From assembly GCA_022836615.1 (NCBI GenBank), contig MU405391.1, forward strand, positions 1 to 64,000: 64,000 nucleotides of DNA, read 5' to 3'. The position numbers and the translations under genes are program-made. Numbering within the stretch: position 1 is the stretch's first letter; each line of letters begins with the position of its first letter. This document shows, one piece after another, positions 1-10,648 of this stretch. Source of the DNA: Annulohypoxylon bovei var. microspora. Taxonomy: Eukaryota > Ascomycota > Sordariomycetes > Xylariales > Hypoxylaceae. The notes under the pieces are model-generated. The model was not told where the DNA came from and ran no database searches. It saw only the letters and a list, made by a program, of their open reading frames with translations.

Positions 1-3000
1 AATATTATAATAATATTAAATTTAATGTTTAAAATAATTACATTAATTTAATTAAAACTTTAATATAATTAATTTATTACATAATCACAAATAACTTTAA
101 TTAAATTAATATAATTAATTTATAAAACAATTAATTAAATTAAATTAATTATGGTATATTAAATATAAAGATCCTTTATATTATATTAATAATTTTATTT
201 TACATAAAATTATTCCCATTTACATTATTATTACCAATTTCCACAAGATTAAACCACCCCTTAATTCACACCATAAACTCGTCGTCGCTTATTTATTTAA
301 CTTTATTATTTTTTAATTCATTTAAATGGAAATTTAATCTAATTTAAAGGTATTATAAAAGTTATCATTAATTTAAATAAATTATAATTAATTTAAATAA
401 ATTATAATTAATTTAAGTGGGTTATAATTAAATTAAATAAATTATCGTTAATTTAAATAAATTATCGTTAATTTAAATGAATTATTATTAATTTAAATAA
501 AAGTTTAATATTAAATTTAAGGCCTTTAAATCGGGGGTGTTATAAAAATATCATTAATTTAAATTATATATTTATTAAAAAAATAAATTATTTAAAAACA
601 TATTTAAAGAAATATTATTATTAATTAAAAACACATACAAAAATAATAATTTTAATGATAATTAAAACGTTAATTTAAAATAATAATAAAATTAAAAAAT
701 TTAAATTATATAATTTAAATTATTTTCGTAAATAACTTATAAATTATAACGTTAATAACATTATAATATATATTAATAAATTCCTTGAATTTAAAACTTT
801 ATTTTAATATATGTTTCATAATATATAAAATTATTCATAATATATAAAATTTAAATATTTTTATTATCGTTATTTTTATATTTAAAAACATATAATAATT
901 TCACGTTTTATTTAAATTAAATTTTATAACCAATAATATAATTATTATAATAATTATATATATATAAATAATAAAAAAAATCTTGCCATTATAATAATAT
1001 ATTTTATTTTATTTAATAAAAATAATTATATGCGTAATTATAATATTTATTATATTTAAAAATAAAATTTTATTAACGCCATATATATTCATTTACCATA
1101 ATAATCGCCATAAAAGTTTTTTATTAATATTTATTAATATTACCATTAAATTTAATAATAATTTTTAATAATTATTAATAATAAAATTTAATATCCATTA
1201 AAATTCCACAATTAATACACCATATTATATTAACTTAACTTACGATAACTTTATTAAATTAAATTAATTTAACCCCACTTAAATAAAACTGGGTCCATTA
1301 AATTAAATTAATTAAATTAATTACACGTTAATATAATTATTTTAAACATTATTATATATTCATTATTAATTTTAATTTAATTAATATATGTTTATTTATA
1401 TAAATTACATGCGTATAAAAGTATTTTTTATATTACACCCCGCAATTAACCACTTTCCTTTTTTATCGTTATTTTTCATAATAATAATTTTACATTTATT
1501 TTAATATTTATTAAACTTTACTTATTTATTACCATTCCACATATATGCGTATATACCATATATTATAATTCCATATAAATTTATATATATATATTATTTA
1601 TTAAAATATTTTAATTAAATTATTATTTAATTAATTTTATTATATTTAAATGTATTTAATACATTAAACCATTTATTATATACTTTTTTAATTAATTATA
1701 AATAACCAATTAAACTTATTATAAAACCCACTTAAAATCCATTTACCATTTAACCACGAAAAAAAAATATTAATCACTTAATTATTATATAATATAAAAA
1801 GTTATTAAGTTAATTTATTTAAAGCTTTTTTATTAATTTTATTTAATTTAAATAAAATAATTTATATTTTAATTATACCATTTATATTTAAATTATTTAT
1901 TTAATTTTTAATATTACGTATATATAATAAATTGGTTTTAAGATTATTATTATTAATAATAAATTTATATTTTATACTTTTAACTTTTTTAACGGTATAA
2001 TAATTAATTTTTAATAAAAATCGTACCCGTTTTCGAAGTTAAATTAACTTATTATTATTATTATTATAACCGTTATTATCGGAATTATATTAATTATATA
2101 TATCTTTAAAATAATTATTATAATAAATTAAATTAAAAGAATTAAAAAAAAAGGTATTATTATTAACCTTATTTTTTAATAATTCCTTATTTTTTTATGT
2201 TTTAAAATAAATACACTTTATTTTAATTATATTATACGATTAATTCCCACTTTATAATTAAAGGAAATTACCAATTATTTCTACCTTAATTCTTTCGTAA
2301 TTATAATTTATTTCTTTAAATATATTAAGATTATAAATTTTATTAAAATTATTAAAGAATAATAAAATCGTTTTAATAAATATTAACCATGTAAAACGAG
2401 CGAAAAAATATTCCAAAAAAATCTTTTTTAAAGAAAAACATGGTTAATTATAATACCGATTAATTATCTTTAAATCGCATTAATTTAATTTACTTAAAGT
2501 TATAAATATATGCGTACGTAATTTATTTTTATTACTTTAAAAAATAAGATCCACCTTTGAAATAAAAGTGAAAATATTAATGTTAAAGAATTTATGGATA
2601 TTTATGTGAAAAGGGATAATATTATAATAACCATTAAAAAAGTCGTTTTATTAATAAGTTTTTATATATTTACGCATGTAATTTTTTTTAAATTATTTTT
2701 TATTAATAATCGAAATAACATAATAAAGTTATAACTTACATAACGTTTTAATGATATAATAAAACTCGTTGTGGTAAATGATAATTAAAAAAAGGTTAAA
2801 AAGATTTTTAAAATTAATTATATTAAATAATTCGCCGAAGGCATTTAAAAATAATTCTTTAAATAAATCGTTAACATTTTTAAATTAAAATAAGTTCCAT
2901 TTTTCCAAAATAATTTTAAAGAAATCTTAATGTTCGAAATTTAAAATAATAAAATATTAACTTATAAATCATTATTATTACTTAATAAAAAAATAAAAAT

Positions 3001-4570
3001 ATTATAATTATAATTTACCATTAAAATAATTTAAAACATAAAAATAATATTAATTAATCGGTAATATATTATCGGTAAATATTTTAATAACGAGTTAATT
3101 AATATTAATAAATTTAAATAAAAATAACGCATTTCGTGTTAAACGGTTATTATAAAAACGATCCCGCCTTTTATTTTCGATTTAAATATTTTTAATTACA
3201 ACGTAATAAATATAATATATAATAAAATAAAAAAAACCGTTATTAAATACTTATAAACTTAATAATAAGTTTTAATTAAAATAAATAAAATAATAAATAT
3301 TAACGTGTTAAAAAAAAAGTTTAATTTCGTCGCTGGTAAAAAGTTCTATAAAAGTAAAAAATCCGTAAAAATCCATAATAAATTAACGTAACGATATATA
3401 AAAAAATAATAATTAAAATAATAATATAACGTTAAAATAATTAAAATCCGAAACTAATAATTATAATTTCAAAACATTTTATTAAATAATAATTAATAAA
3501 ATTTATTAAACTTTAATTTTAAAACATACCGCATAATAAAAATATTATATATAAATAATTAAATTACATTAATTACATATTAAACTCGTAATTTAATTTT
3601 TTTCGAATTACCGTATTTTTATTCCTTCCATTTTTAAATAACTTAAAAATATTTCATAATAATTAATTATTAAATATTTTTCATAAATAAACTTTTCGTT
3701 ATAATTATTTTTAACATCTTTATGTTTTTTTAATATATTATAAAAAAGGTTTATATTATCATTAAATAAATTTAATAATTAATATTCTTTTATAATTTCC
3801 TTATAAAGCTTTTTAAAACCCCGTTTAAATCGAAGGTAATAATTAATATATTCATTAATTTTTAATCGTTCATTAATTTCTTCGACAAATTCTTTTAATA
3901 ATAATAATTCTTATTAAATTTTTTTATATAATCTTTTATAACATCGCTTTAATTATCCGTTTTAACTTTAATAATGTTTTTTAAAAATAATTATTTTATA
4001 AGTTTAATAATATTTATAATTACATTTTAATTATTATTTTTAATAAACTTCCATTAAAAAAATCGTAATATAAAAAAAAATAATATGAATTTAAATTTAA
4101 CGATTATTATTTATTAATTAATATTAAAAATTATATTAAACTTTAAAAAACTTATGTAATAATTTTTATTAATAATAATAAACTCATGTTATATGGGGTT
4201 AAAAATAAGATTATTTTTATTAATAAAAAAAAAAAAAAAAATAATAACCTTTCGTTTTTAAGGTTATAATATTTATATTTAAAAATATAAATTAAATTAA
4301 TTAACGCTTTAATAATTTATTTAAATTTAAAAATAATTTCATTATAAAAACCCACGCTTATCGCATTTAAAGTTATAATATAAACTTCGCATTAATTTTT
4401 ATTTTAATTAATATTTCGGGTTTTTAATTTATAATAATTTATGCGTTATAATCCACTAAACATTACAACGTTTTTTAACATTATAATCTTTTATATCTTT
4501 TTTAATATAATATGTTTTTATTATATATTATATATTTTTATTGTATATATTTTAATATCTTAATTAAAAA
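1..4570. repeat. AT-rich, RIP-like gene-free region
   Basis: The whole stretch is made almost only of A and T, in runs of TTTAA, AATTAA and TAATAA words, and carries no plausible coding frame on either strand. Many of the remaining G and C bases sit in CG or CC steps, while CA and TG look rare. That is what C-to-T change at CpA, the usual RIP preference in filamentous ascomycetes, would leave. The underlying sequence is therefore probably a dead transposon or other old repeat, but mutation is too heavy to name the family and I found no terminal repeats. The edge is sharp: normal composition begins within a few tens of bases after 4570. The composition is seen directly; RIP as the cause is inferred. 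Confidence 0.85.
361..500. repeat. Degenerate 20-bp tandem repeat, about seven units
   Basis: Seven consecutive 20-base units (361-380, 381-400 and so on to 481-500) align base for base on a pattern close to attataattaatttaaataa. They differ by a few changes, many of them A/G or C/T exchanges, such as GTGGG and CGTTA variants in units 3 to 6. The period is exact and not simply a result of AT bias. It is a minisatellite inside the RIP-like block, probably a sub-repeat of the original element. Confidence 0.7.
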
Positions 4571-4797
4571 GGCAGGTTAGCGGATTTCGTATTATTGTCC
4601 GCCCTAGTTTAACCCTTTCAGGTGAAAACAACACTTGGAACGCACATACGTGTCTCATGCGTCCCCTTGCTTTTGTATCTCCGAGTATAAATCAAATGAC
4701 CCCATTGAAACCATTTCGTTTCCTAATAAGAATTTTACATACCTTATATGTCCTAATCTTGCAAAAAGTGATACGCTCGCAAAGACCTAGATCCAAG
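4571..4797 (+). promoter_or_regulatory. Isochore edge and promoter/leader of the dihydroxyacetone kinase gene
   Basis: Composition changes abruptly from AT-only DNA to balanced DNA at about 4570, so the kinase gene has only about 230 bp of normal upstream sequence. From 4657 the frame is open and joined to the kinase frame, with an ATG at 4657-4659. It could be leader or coding (see the kinase entry). No TATA box or other factor site is clear. Confidence 0.45.
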
Positions 4798-6683
4798 ATG
4801 TCGACAAAGCATTTCATCAACGATCCCACCCTTTTGGTGAACTCGGCCCTTCGGAGTCTTACGCTGACTAACCCTTCTTTGGCTCTGGATGCTGATAACA
4901 AGATCATCTACAAGAGACCTAGCCATGGACCCTCGCAAGTTTCAATCATTAGCGGTGGCGGCAGCGGACATGAGCCGAGCTTTGGTGCCTTCGTTGGTTC
5001 TGGCTTGCTCTCCGCCGCCGTGGCCGGCACTATCTTCGCATCGCCTAGCGCAGAACAGATTCGCAGGGCGATAACTTCAAGAGTGGACACCGACAAAGGT
5101 GTCCTAGTAACGGTTATGAACTACACGGGTGACGTTTTGAATTTCGGCATGGCAGTCGAGAAAGCTAAGGCCGCTGGTCTGAATGTCGAGATGGTTGTTG
5201 TCGGCGATGACGTCGGTGTCGGGAGAGAAAAGGGGGGTAAGGTAGGCAGGAGAGGAATTGCCGGAACAGTGTTGGTGCATAAAATCTCCGGTGCTCTCGC
5301 GGCTCAGGGACGCAGTCTTGAGGAAGTCTACAAGGTCGCCAAGCTTACGGCAGCTAATCTCGTAAGCGTCGGAGCGAGTCTCGACCACGTTCACGTGCCC
5401 GGGAGAGCAGCGGATCCGAAGACTGGCGAGAGTCTCAAAGCCGACGAGGTAGAAGTCGGAATGGGTATCCACAATGAGGCCGGCTCTGGGCGGGCGAAGG
5501 TCAAGCTCCCGGAGCTTGTGAGCACGATGCTCTCCCAGTTGTTAGACCAGAGCGACAAGGATAGAGCTTTTCTCAATGTGAATTCTAACGAAGTGGTTTT
5601 GCTCGTGAACAACCTTGGAGGTGTCAGCGTCCTAGAACTGGCTGGAATCACTACAGAAGTTGTGAAGCAGTTAGAGTCTTGGGGCATCCAACCAGTGAGG
5701 ATTTTGAGCGGAACTTATAGTGAGTATATCTCGTGCGAACAGAAGCCTCTGAAGATATCAATTGCTGACCGCAGACGCTAGTGACGAGTCTAAATGGGTT
5801 AGGATTCAGCATCTCACTGTTGAATGTGGTTAACACGGATATTGGCGGGCCGAGTATGATCGAACTACTAGATTACCATTGTGAGGCTACGGGCTGGTCA
5901 GCACCGATACAGAAGACGACCTGGGAAGCGAAGAACACTGCTACTAGAGAAGACACAACCGGATCTGACCAGGTCGTCAAGCCGAGCGGTCTCAAGGGTG
6001 ATGCGAGTGCATTTAACAGTACTTTAGCTTCAGGGTTGCAAGCCGTCATAGCAGCTGAGTCAGATGTGACGAGATATGATACCGTGGTTGGGGACGGAGA
6101 CTGCGGAATTGGCCTGAAGCGTGGGGCCGAAGGTAAGTTGACGCCGCAAATATCTAGAGTAATCATAAGCTGATCTTTAATAGCCGTCCTTAAACACCTA
6201 CAAGAGACGGCTGCAACAGGAGACGTCGTTGTCGATGTTGCTCATATCGTTACAGTAGTCGAAAAGGAGATGGACGGCACTTCGGGCGCGTTGTTTGCTA
6301 TCTTCCTCAACGCTCTCGTACATGCACTCCGTGTGCTTGCACCAGGGGATGCTACTCCACAACTCTGGGCCGGCGCTCTCAAGCAGAGCTGCGACGCACT
6401 TTCAAGATACACACCGGCTAGGCCGGGCGATCGCACATTGGTGGATGCCCTATATCCGTTCGTCGAGGTCCTTGGAAAGACTGGTGATCTCAAGAAGGCT
6501 GCCGAAGCCTCGAAGAAAGGTGCCGAAGATACCAAGGGTATGACGCCTAGCCTAGGTCGAGCCGTATATGTTGGGGGCACTGGTTTCGAGCAGGTGCCAG
6601 ATCCTGGTGCCTGGGGACTAGCATGTTTCTTCCTGGGACTGGCTGGGATAAAAATCGAGGAAGAAGGTTGGGAAGCTATATAA
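4798..6683 (+). CDS. dak1: Dihydroxyacetone kinase (DhaK-DhaL type)
   Basis: ATP-dependent dihydroxyacetone kinase, making dihydroxyacetone phosphate in glycerol and DHA catabolism and detoxification. Proposed exons are 4798-5719, 5782-6132 and 6184-6683 (590 aa, the usual fungal length). The first splice rebuilds an ATG codon, giving MTSLNG as in the family. The DhaK domain (about 1-340) has GGSGHEP with His58, NYTGD with Asp112, and GIHNE with His225, matching the substrate-pocket residues and the covalent His of the family. The DhaL domain (about 385-590) carries the nucleotide-binding GDGDCG at 411-416. The start at 4798 fits the family N-terminus (STKHFIND). An in-frame ATG at 4657 would add 47 residues that contain no acidic residue and are Arg/Lys-rich, like a presequence. 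The gene lies directly beside RIP-like DNA and looks intact. Confidence 0.93.
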
Positions 6684-7000
6684 TCAGGTTATCACCTACG
6701 AGACTGGTAATGAGATAATGAGACGATGTGGATGTTCGGAACATGTAATCAGATTTTACTAGTATCTGCCTTAATTCATCCTTTGATCATGGTTTTATCT
6801 GTTTCCCGATTTGCTCCTCTTAGGCTGCTTAATCAAGCTGCCACCATCGTAATGAGCATGACACATGGCGAATTACTGCATTAGCATGCTATCTCGACCT
6901 TCCCGTGTTTTGTCTACCTATTTTAGACACTGAATACACAGTGAAGGGCATGCCGCGTAAAAGAATTAGGGTTATGTAACTTGGTCCCCATGTCACTCTT
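6684..7000. other. Convergent intergenic spacer (kinase / SmD2)
   Basis: This 317-bp spacer lies between the 3' ends of two genes that face each other. It must contain both polyadenylation regions. I see no ORF or repeat in it. Confidence 0.6.
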
Positions 7001-7530
7001 CTAGCTGAGCAGAACTAGAATGACTGAATCTCCTCGTAGAAACCTATGCAACATCTGATATTAGCACCATCGATACCTAACCAATGCGTATAGTAAGGAC
7101 AACATACATCTTGCTGATGAAGCGGTCCTTATTCACAGGTCTGCCCTTCTTGCCACTGGAAAGCTTCGGGGTCTCGGTCCACATCTCCTTGACATTCTCT
7201 AGCACCATGTTGCAATGTCGGTCAAAAGCCTTGACACGCGCCAACAGCTTGCGGTTGTTGCGGCAGGAGATTAGGACTTGGGTGTGCGATCTGACGGCGG
7301 TCTGGAGGATAGATAGAGGGCCCGCGCTGAACTCATGCTCTTCGAGAAGAGAGATTTCGTATTCCCTGTTTTGAGAGTTAGCAAGGAAAAGAGGATAAGT
7401 TGGGTTAGATTCTGTACGTCAATTCATTGCGCGGCTTCGTGAGAAGCTCCCTAGGTAAACATTGTTAGTTTTTGTCTGGATTGAAGAGATATATGCACTC
7501 TTATGCTTACTGAATCTTTGCGTCGGCCAT
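7001..7530 (-). CDS. smd2: Small nuclear ribonucleoprotein Sm-D2
   Basis: Core Sm protein of the spliceosomal snRNPs, acting in the heptameric ring on U1, U2, U4 and U5 snRNA. Four exons on the minus strand (7511-7530, 7418-7450, 7108-7365, 7001-7043) give 117 aa, the normal size. The N-terminus contains the KPRNELTEYE segment typical of fungal SmD2. The Sm1 motif includes CRNNRKLLARVKAFDRHCNM, and the Sm2 motif contains KMFLRGDSVILVL near the C-terminus. All junctions keep the frame and use GT..AG. The first two exons are only 20 and 33 nt, so automatic gene callers could miss them. The gene is divergent from the Ehd3-type gene and shares its upstream region. Confidence 0.95.
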
Positions 7531-7934
7531 GATGATTGCTGCAGTCAAGTTGTTGAATTGAATAGCAGCTCGTGATGGATTGGCGCAAGGCTGAGAATGT
7601 ACTGTCACGTCTAGGTAATTCAAGAAATCTCCAAAGTCTTAGTGCGGTATAGGAAAAGGAAAGATTTGATTGGTTACAAGATTTATCAAATCGCGTTAAC
7701 AGAACATTGAAGGTGGGAGGTGGGAGAAGTCTCCACTTCTACGTACTTCGGTTCAGTGCCGGACCTTTTTGGCCTTTGTTAATTCTAGAAGTACCTATGT
7801 ACTTTTTGAACTTCGGTAAAAGTAAAAAAAATATGCCCGCGGCTTTGACGGCTTTAGTCTATTGAAGCTCTTAACCTGAGTTCCTCGATGCGCATGGTAT
7901 CTTTCAGGTCGCGCATCGAGTCAAAATATATTAG
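7531..7934. promoter_or_regulatory. Shared divergent promoter region, smd2 / ehd3
   Basis: These 404 bp separate two divergent start codons, so both promoters must lie here unless one gene has a longer leader. A GTACCTATGTAC word sits at 7791-7802, one of the TACCTAGGTA-like words scattered between genes in this window. No TATA element is obvious. Confidence 0.5.
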
Positions 7935-9515
7935 ATGTCTTTCAGAGTCCTCATAAGGAGAGCTGGATCGGCAGCTTCTACTGCTGCTTCTCCTTGCTGG
8001 AGATACAGCTCTACAATGCCATTAAGAGCCAAGATATTAAATCCTCGAAGTGCCGTACGAGCACAAGTATGACTATAAAAGTACCCTTTTCCACCTGGAT
8101 ATCTTGCTAATTATTTAAAGCACATGTCTTCGAGTGCTGTACGCGCAGTCCCAACGGAGCTGGACACGGATGAGCCCCAAGATGTGCTCTTCAACACTTC
8201 ATACGGTCTACGGACCATTGAACTTAACCGACCAGAGAAGCACAATGCCCTCGATGGCTCTATGATTCGAAAAATCTTTCCACGGTTAGTGGAGTGGGAG
8301 AAATCCGATATGGCAAATGTGATTGTTATGAAGGGTGCCGGCGACCAGGCATTCTGCGCCGGAGGCGATGTGGCTACGCTCGCGACACAAAACATGGAAG
8401 ATCTAGAAGGCGAGCGCAAGTCGGTAGAGTACTTCGCTTTGGAATACCAGTTGGACCACTATATTGCGACATACCAGAAGCCGTATATCGCATTCATGGA
8501 CGGCTTCACTATGGGTGGTGGTGTAGGGCTTAGTATCCATGCCCCATTCCGTATTGCTACCGAGAAAACAGTCTTTGCCATGCCGGAGACCACTATAGGA
8601 TTCTTCCCCGACGTCGGGGCATCATTCTTCCTACCCAGACTGTCAGGTTCTGTAGGCACTTATCTGGCCCTCACGAGCAGTCGTTTATTGGGAGCAAACG
8701 TATTCTATTCAGGGATTGCAACGCACTATTTACATTCGACGAGTTTACCTAACCTAGAGTCGCGTTTGGCCGAATTGCGATTTAAGGATTATGATGGCAT
8801 AGAGGACCGCCTGGCCATCATCGAGATGACCATTGAGGAATATGCTACCGGTCTCCCCCACGATGTCCCTATCCTACTGGGTGGCGAACTCCGGAAAGCT
8901 ATTGACCGGTGTTTCGACAAAAACACCATTGACGATATCATAAATGCCTTGAAGAAAGAACAGGGGCCTACCAAATCCTGGGCGGAGACGACGCTAGAAA
9001 CACTGCATAAACGATCACCAACTGCAGTTCACGTGGCCCTTAAACAAATGCGGATAGGACGCGATTGGTCCATTACAGAGACGTTCCAAAGGGAACATCA
9101 GATAGCCGCCAAGTTCATGAAGCACCCCGACTTTAACGAGGGTGTCAGCGCATTGCTACTATCGAAAGAGAAACCAAGGCCTGTCCCGAAGTGGCAACCG
9201 GCTAGCTTGGAAGACATCCAGCCTGACAGCCACATTACCGACCCGTTCTTTTCACTGTCCAACGGCCCATCGAAGTTGGAATTAGTAACCAACAGGGACT
9301 ATAGCGAATATCCATACGAATCCTTCGGTGTGCCTTTAGAAAAGGATGTCGAAGCTCTCGTTAGGCATAGCGGGTTGTCTCGCCACGCCATCTGCGAGGA
9401 ATTCGTTCGAAAGAAGAAGGGTAGACAAGGCATTAATGCTATTGTGGGCGAGATCCTAGCCAGGAAGACCATCGTAAACGATGAGGGCAAGGCTGAGTGG
9501 ATTTACGAGGGATAG
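7935..9515 (+). CDS. ehd3: Mitochondrial 3-hydroxyisobutyryl-CoA hydrolase family protein (Ehd3/mS47-like)
   Basis: Crotonase-fold protein of the HIBCH family, which cleaves 3-hydroxyisobutyryl-CoA in valine breakdown. In fungi the same family also supplies mitoribosomal protein mS47 (yeast Ehd3). The large exon 8121-9515 is joined to a short first exon 7935-8066 through a 54-nt intron (GTATGA..AAG, branch CTAAT), both in phase 0, giving 508 aa. Exon 1 encodes an Arg/Ser/Ala-rich, acid-free presequence, as expected for mitochondrial import. Visible family motifs are LNRPEKHNALD, the oxyanion-hole CAGGDV, GGGVGLS, and PETTIGFFPDVG with the catalytic Glu (about 200) and Asp (about 208) kept. 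Catalytic competence therefore looks intact. Sequence alone cannot tell enzyme from ribosomal subunit; both may apply. Confidence 0.92.
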
Positions 9516-9640
9516 AACACCATATTATGCTGCACTAGTCCTCATGTATATTATCATCAGCCACTACCAGCTATAATTAAATAGCGGTAATATGGTGCTG
9601 AAAATGTACAAAAATCAACCAACTTAAATGGAATCATGGT

Positions 9641-9730
9641 CGGTACCTACTAGGTATGATACAATATGTTCGGTAGGTATGTAGGTAGGTATTGCGTGAT
9701 AAACGTCTCCTAAATAGATACCTAGGTACT
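9641..9730. repeat. Cluster of TACCTA/TAGGTA words with a perfect TACCTAGGTA palindrome
   Basis: Within 90 bp there are several copies of TACCTA or its complement TAGGTA, ending in the perfect 10-bp palindrome TACCTAGGTA at 9719-9728. Similar words recur only between genes elsewhere in the window (see findings). Function is unknown. Confidence 0.6.
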
Positions 9731-10360
9731 TATTCAATCTTGTTGGAGGTCAAGATAGGTATATTCATCATCTATCATCTGAGTCATAATCAAATTGTAA
9801 AAAATGTGGGGCTATGCCGGAATATCGGCGGGGTATAAATATCATCACGGTCTTCCCCTCTTCAAAACCCGGAGGGAAATTTAATAATATTTTCTATTTC
9901 TTTTGAAGAGGAATACCGGGCTGCTGGAGGTGTGTCTGCCTTCAAGTTCTAATGTTGGATCTGATAGGCGCTAGTGTGTCCCTTAAACTCGGTAAAAACC
10001 GGTCTGTGCACTCGGCCCCACATTCAATTGCTTTCAGTGATAGGTGGTCCTAGCACCCTACCTAGTTCAGCAGTGTCCAGCCACCGGGATGTGACGCCTA
10101 ACCTGCAGAGGGCACGGCACGTTTTCTAAGACGCGCCTGCGAAAAAGCTATTAGCGCGAATTCCAACCACTGCTCAACGCGTTGCCGGGTAGGTACTTCG
10201 TCTCCCTTAATAACTGTTCCACCCAACTTGTACTTTGTACTTCGAACAGCCAGCTCTCGACACCCTCACTTCTGCAACATCTTCAATTGCCCATCCTTCG
10301 ATTTACAATATCGTCTATTCTAACACGATCAATCTAATTTAATCTGTTTAATCATTAATT

Positions 10361-10380
10361 ATCTATCTATCTATCTATCT
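10361..10380 (+). repeat. (ATCT)5 microsatellite
   Basis: Five perfect ATCT units lie in the probable 5' leader or promoter of the Ams2-like gene, about 270 bp before its ATG. Confidence 0.9.
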
Positions 10381-10648
10381 AACATCTTTAGCTAAAGGAA
10401 TTATTTCTACGTCAAATATTTCCCATTCTTCTTAAACTAAACTCTACATTCGCGTCCTGCTCTGGGCGATTTATAAACAAGTCTTTCCGCAGGAATTGCA
10501 CATACAGACCTTGTTATCTTTGTGTCTTACACTTTATACCATACAATCTACACCTTCAATTGGCATAATTGTGTTCACAATCCCTTGCCATTTTGTCCGC
10601 ATCAAGTTTTCCCCATCGAGCAAGGCGAAAGCCTTTCAGCTTCCCACG

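Larger units (their letters stand above)
9516..10648. other. Intergenic region with TAGGTA words and the ams2-like leader
   Basis: This 1.1-kb gap holds the 3' end of the hydrolase gene and the promoter and leader of the GATA-type gene. It contains a cluster of TACCTA/TAGGTA words (9641-9730) and an (ATCT)5 microsatellite at 10361-10380. From about 10200 the DNA is rich in C, T and CAAC/CTTC words, as in fungal 5' leaders. No gene is seen. Confidence 0.55.

Noticed and set aside
361..500. CRISPR-like array
   Set aside because: The units are contiguous 20-mers without unique spacers, in a eukaryotic RIP-like region.
1..4570. Possible mitochondrial DNA insert, because of the AT richness
   Set aside because: No mitochondrial gene, tRNA or rRNA segment is recognisable, and the leftover CG steps and TTTAA word structure fit RIP better.
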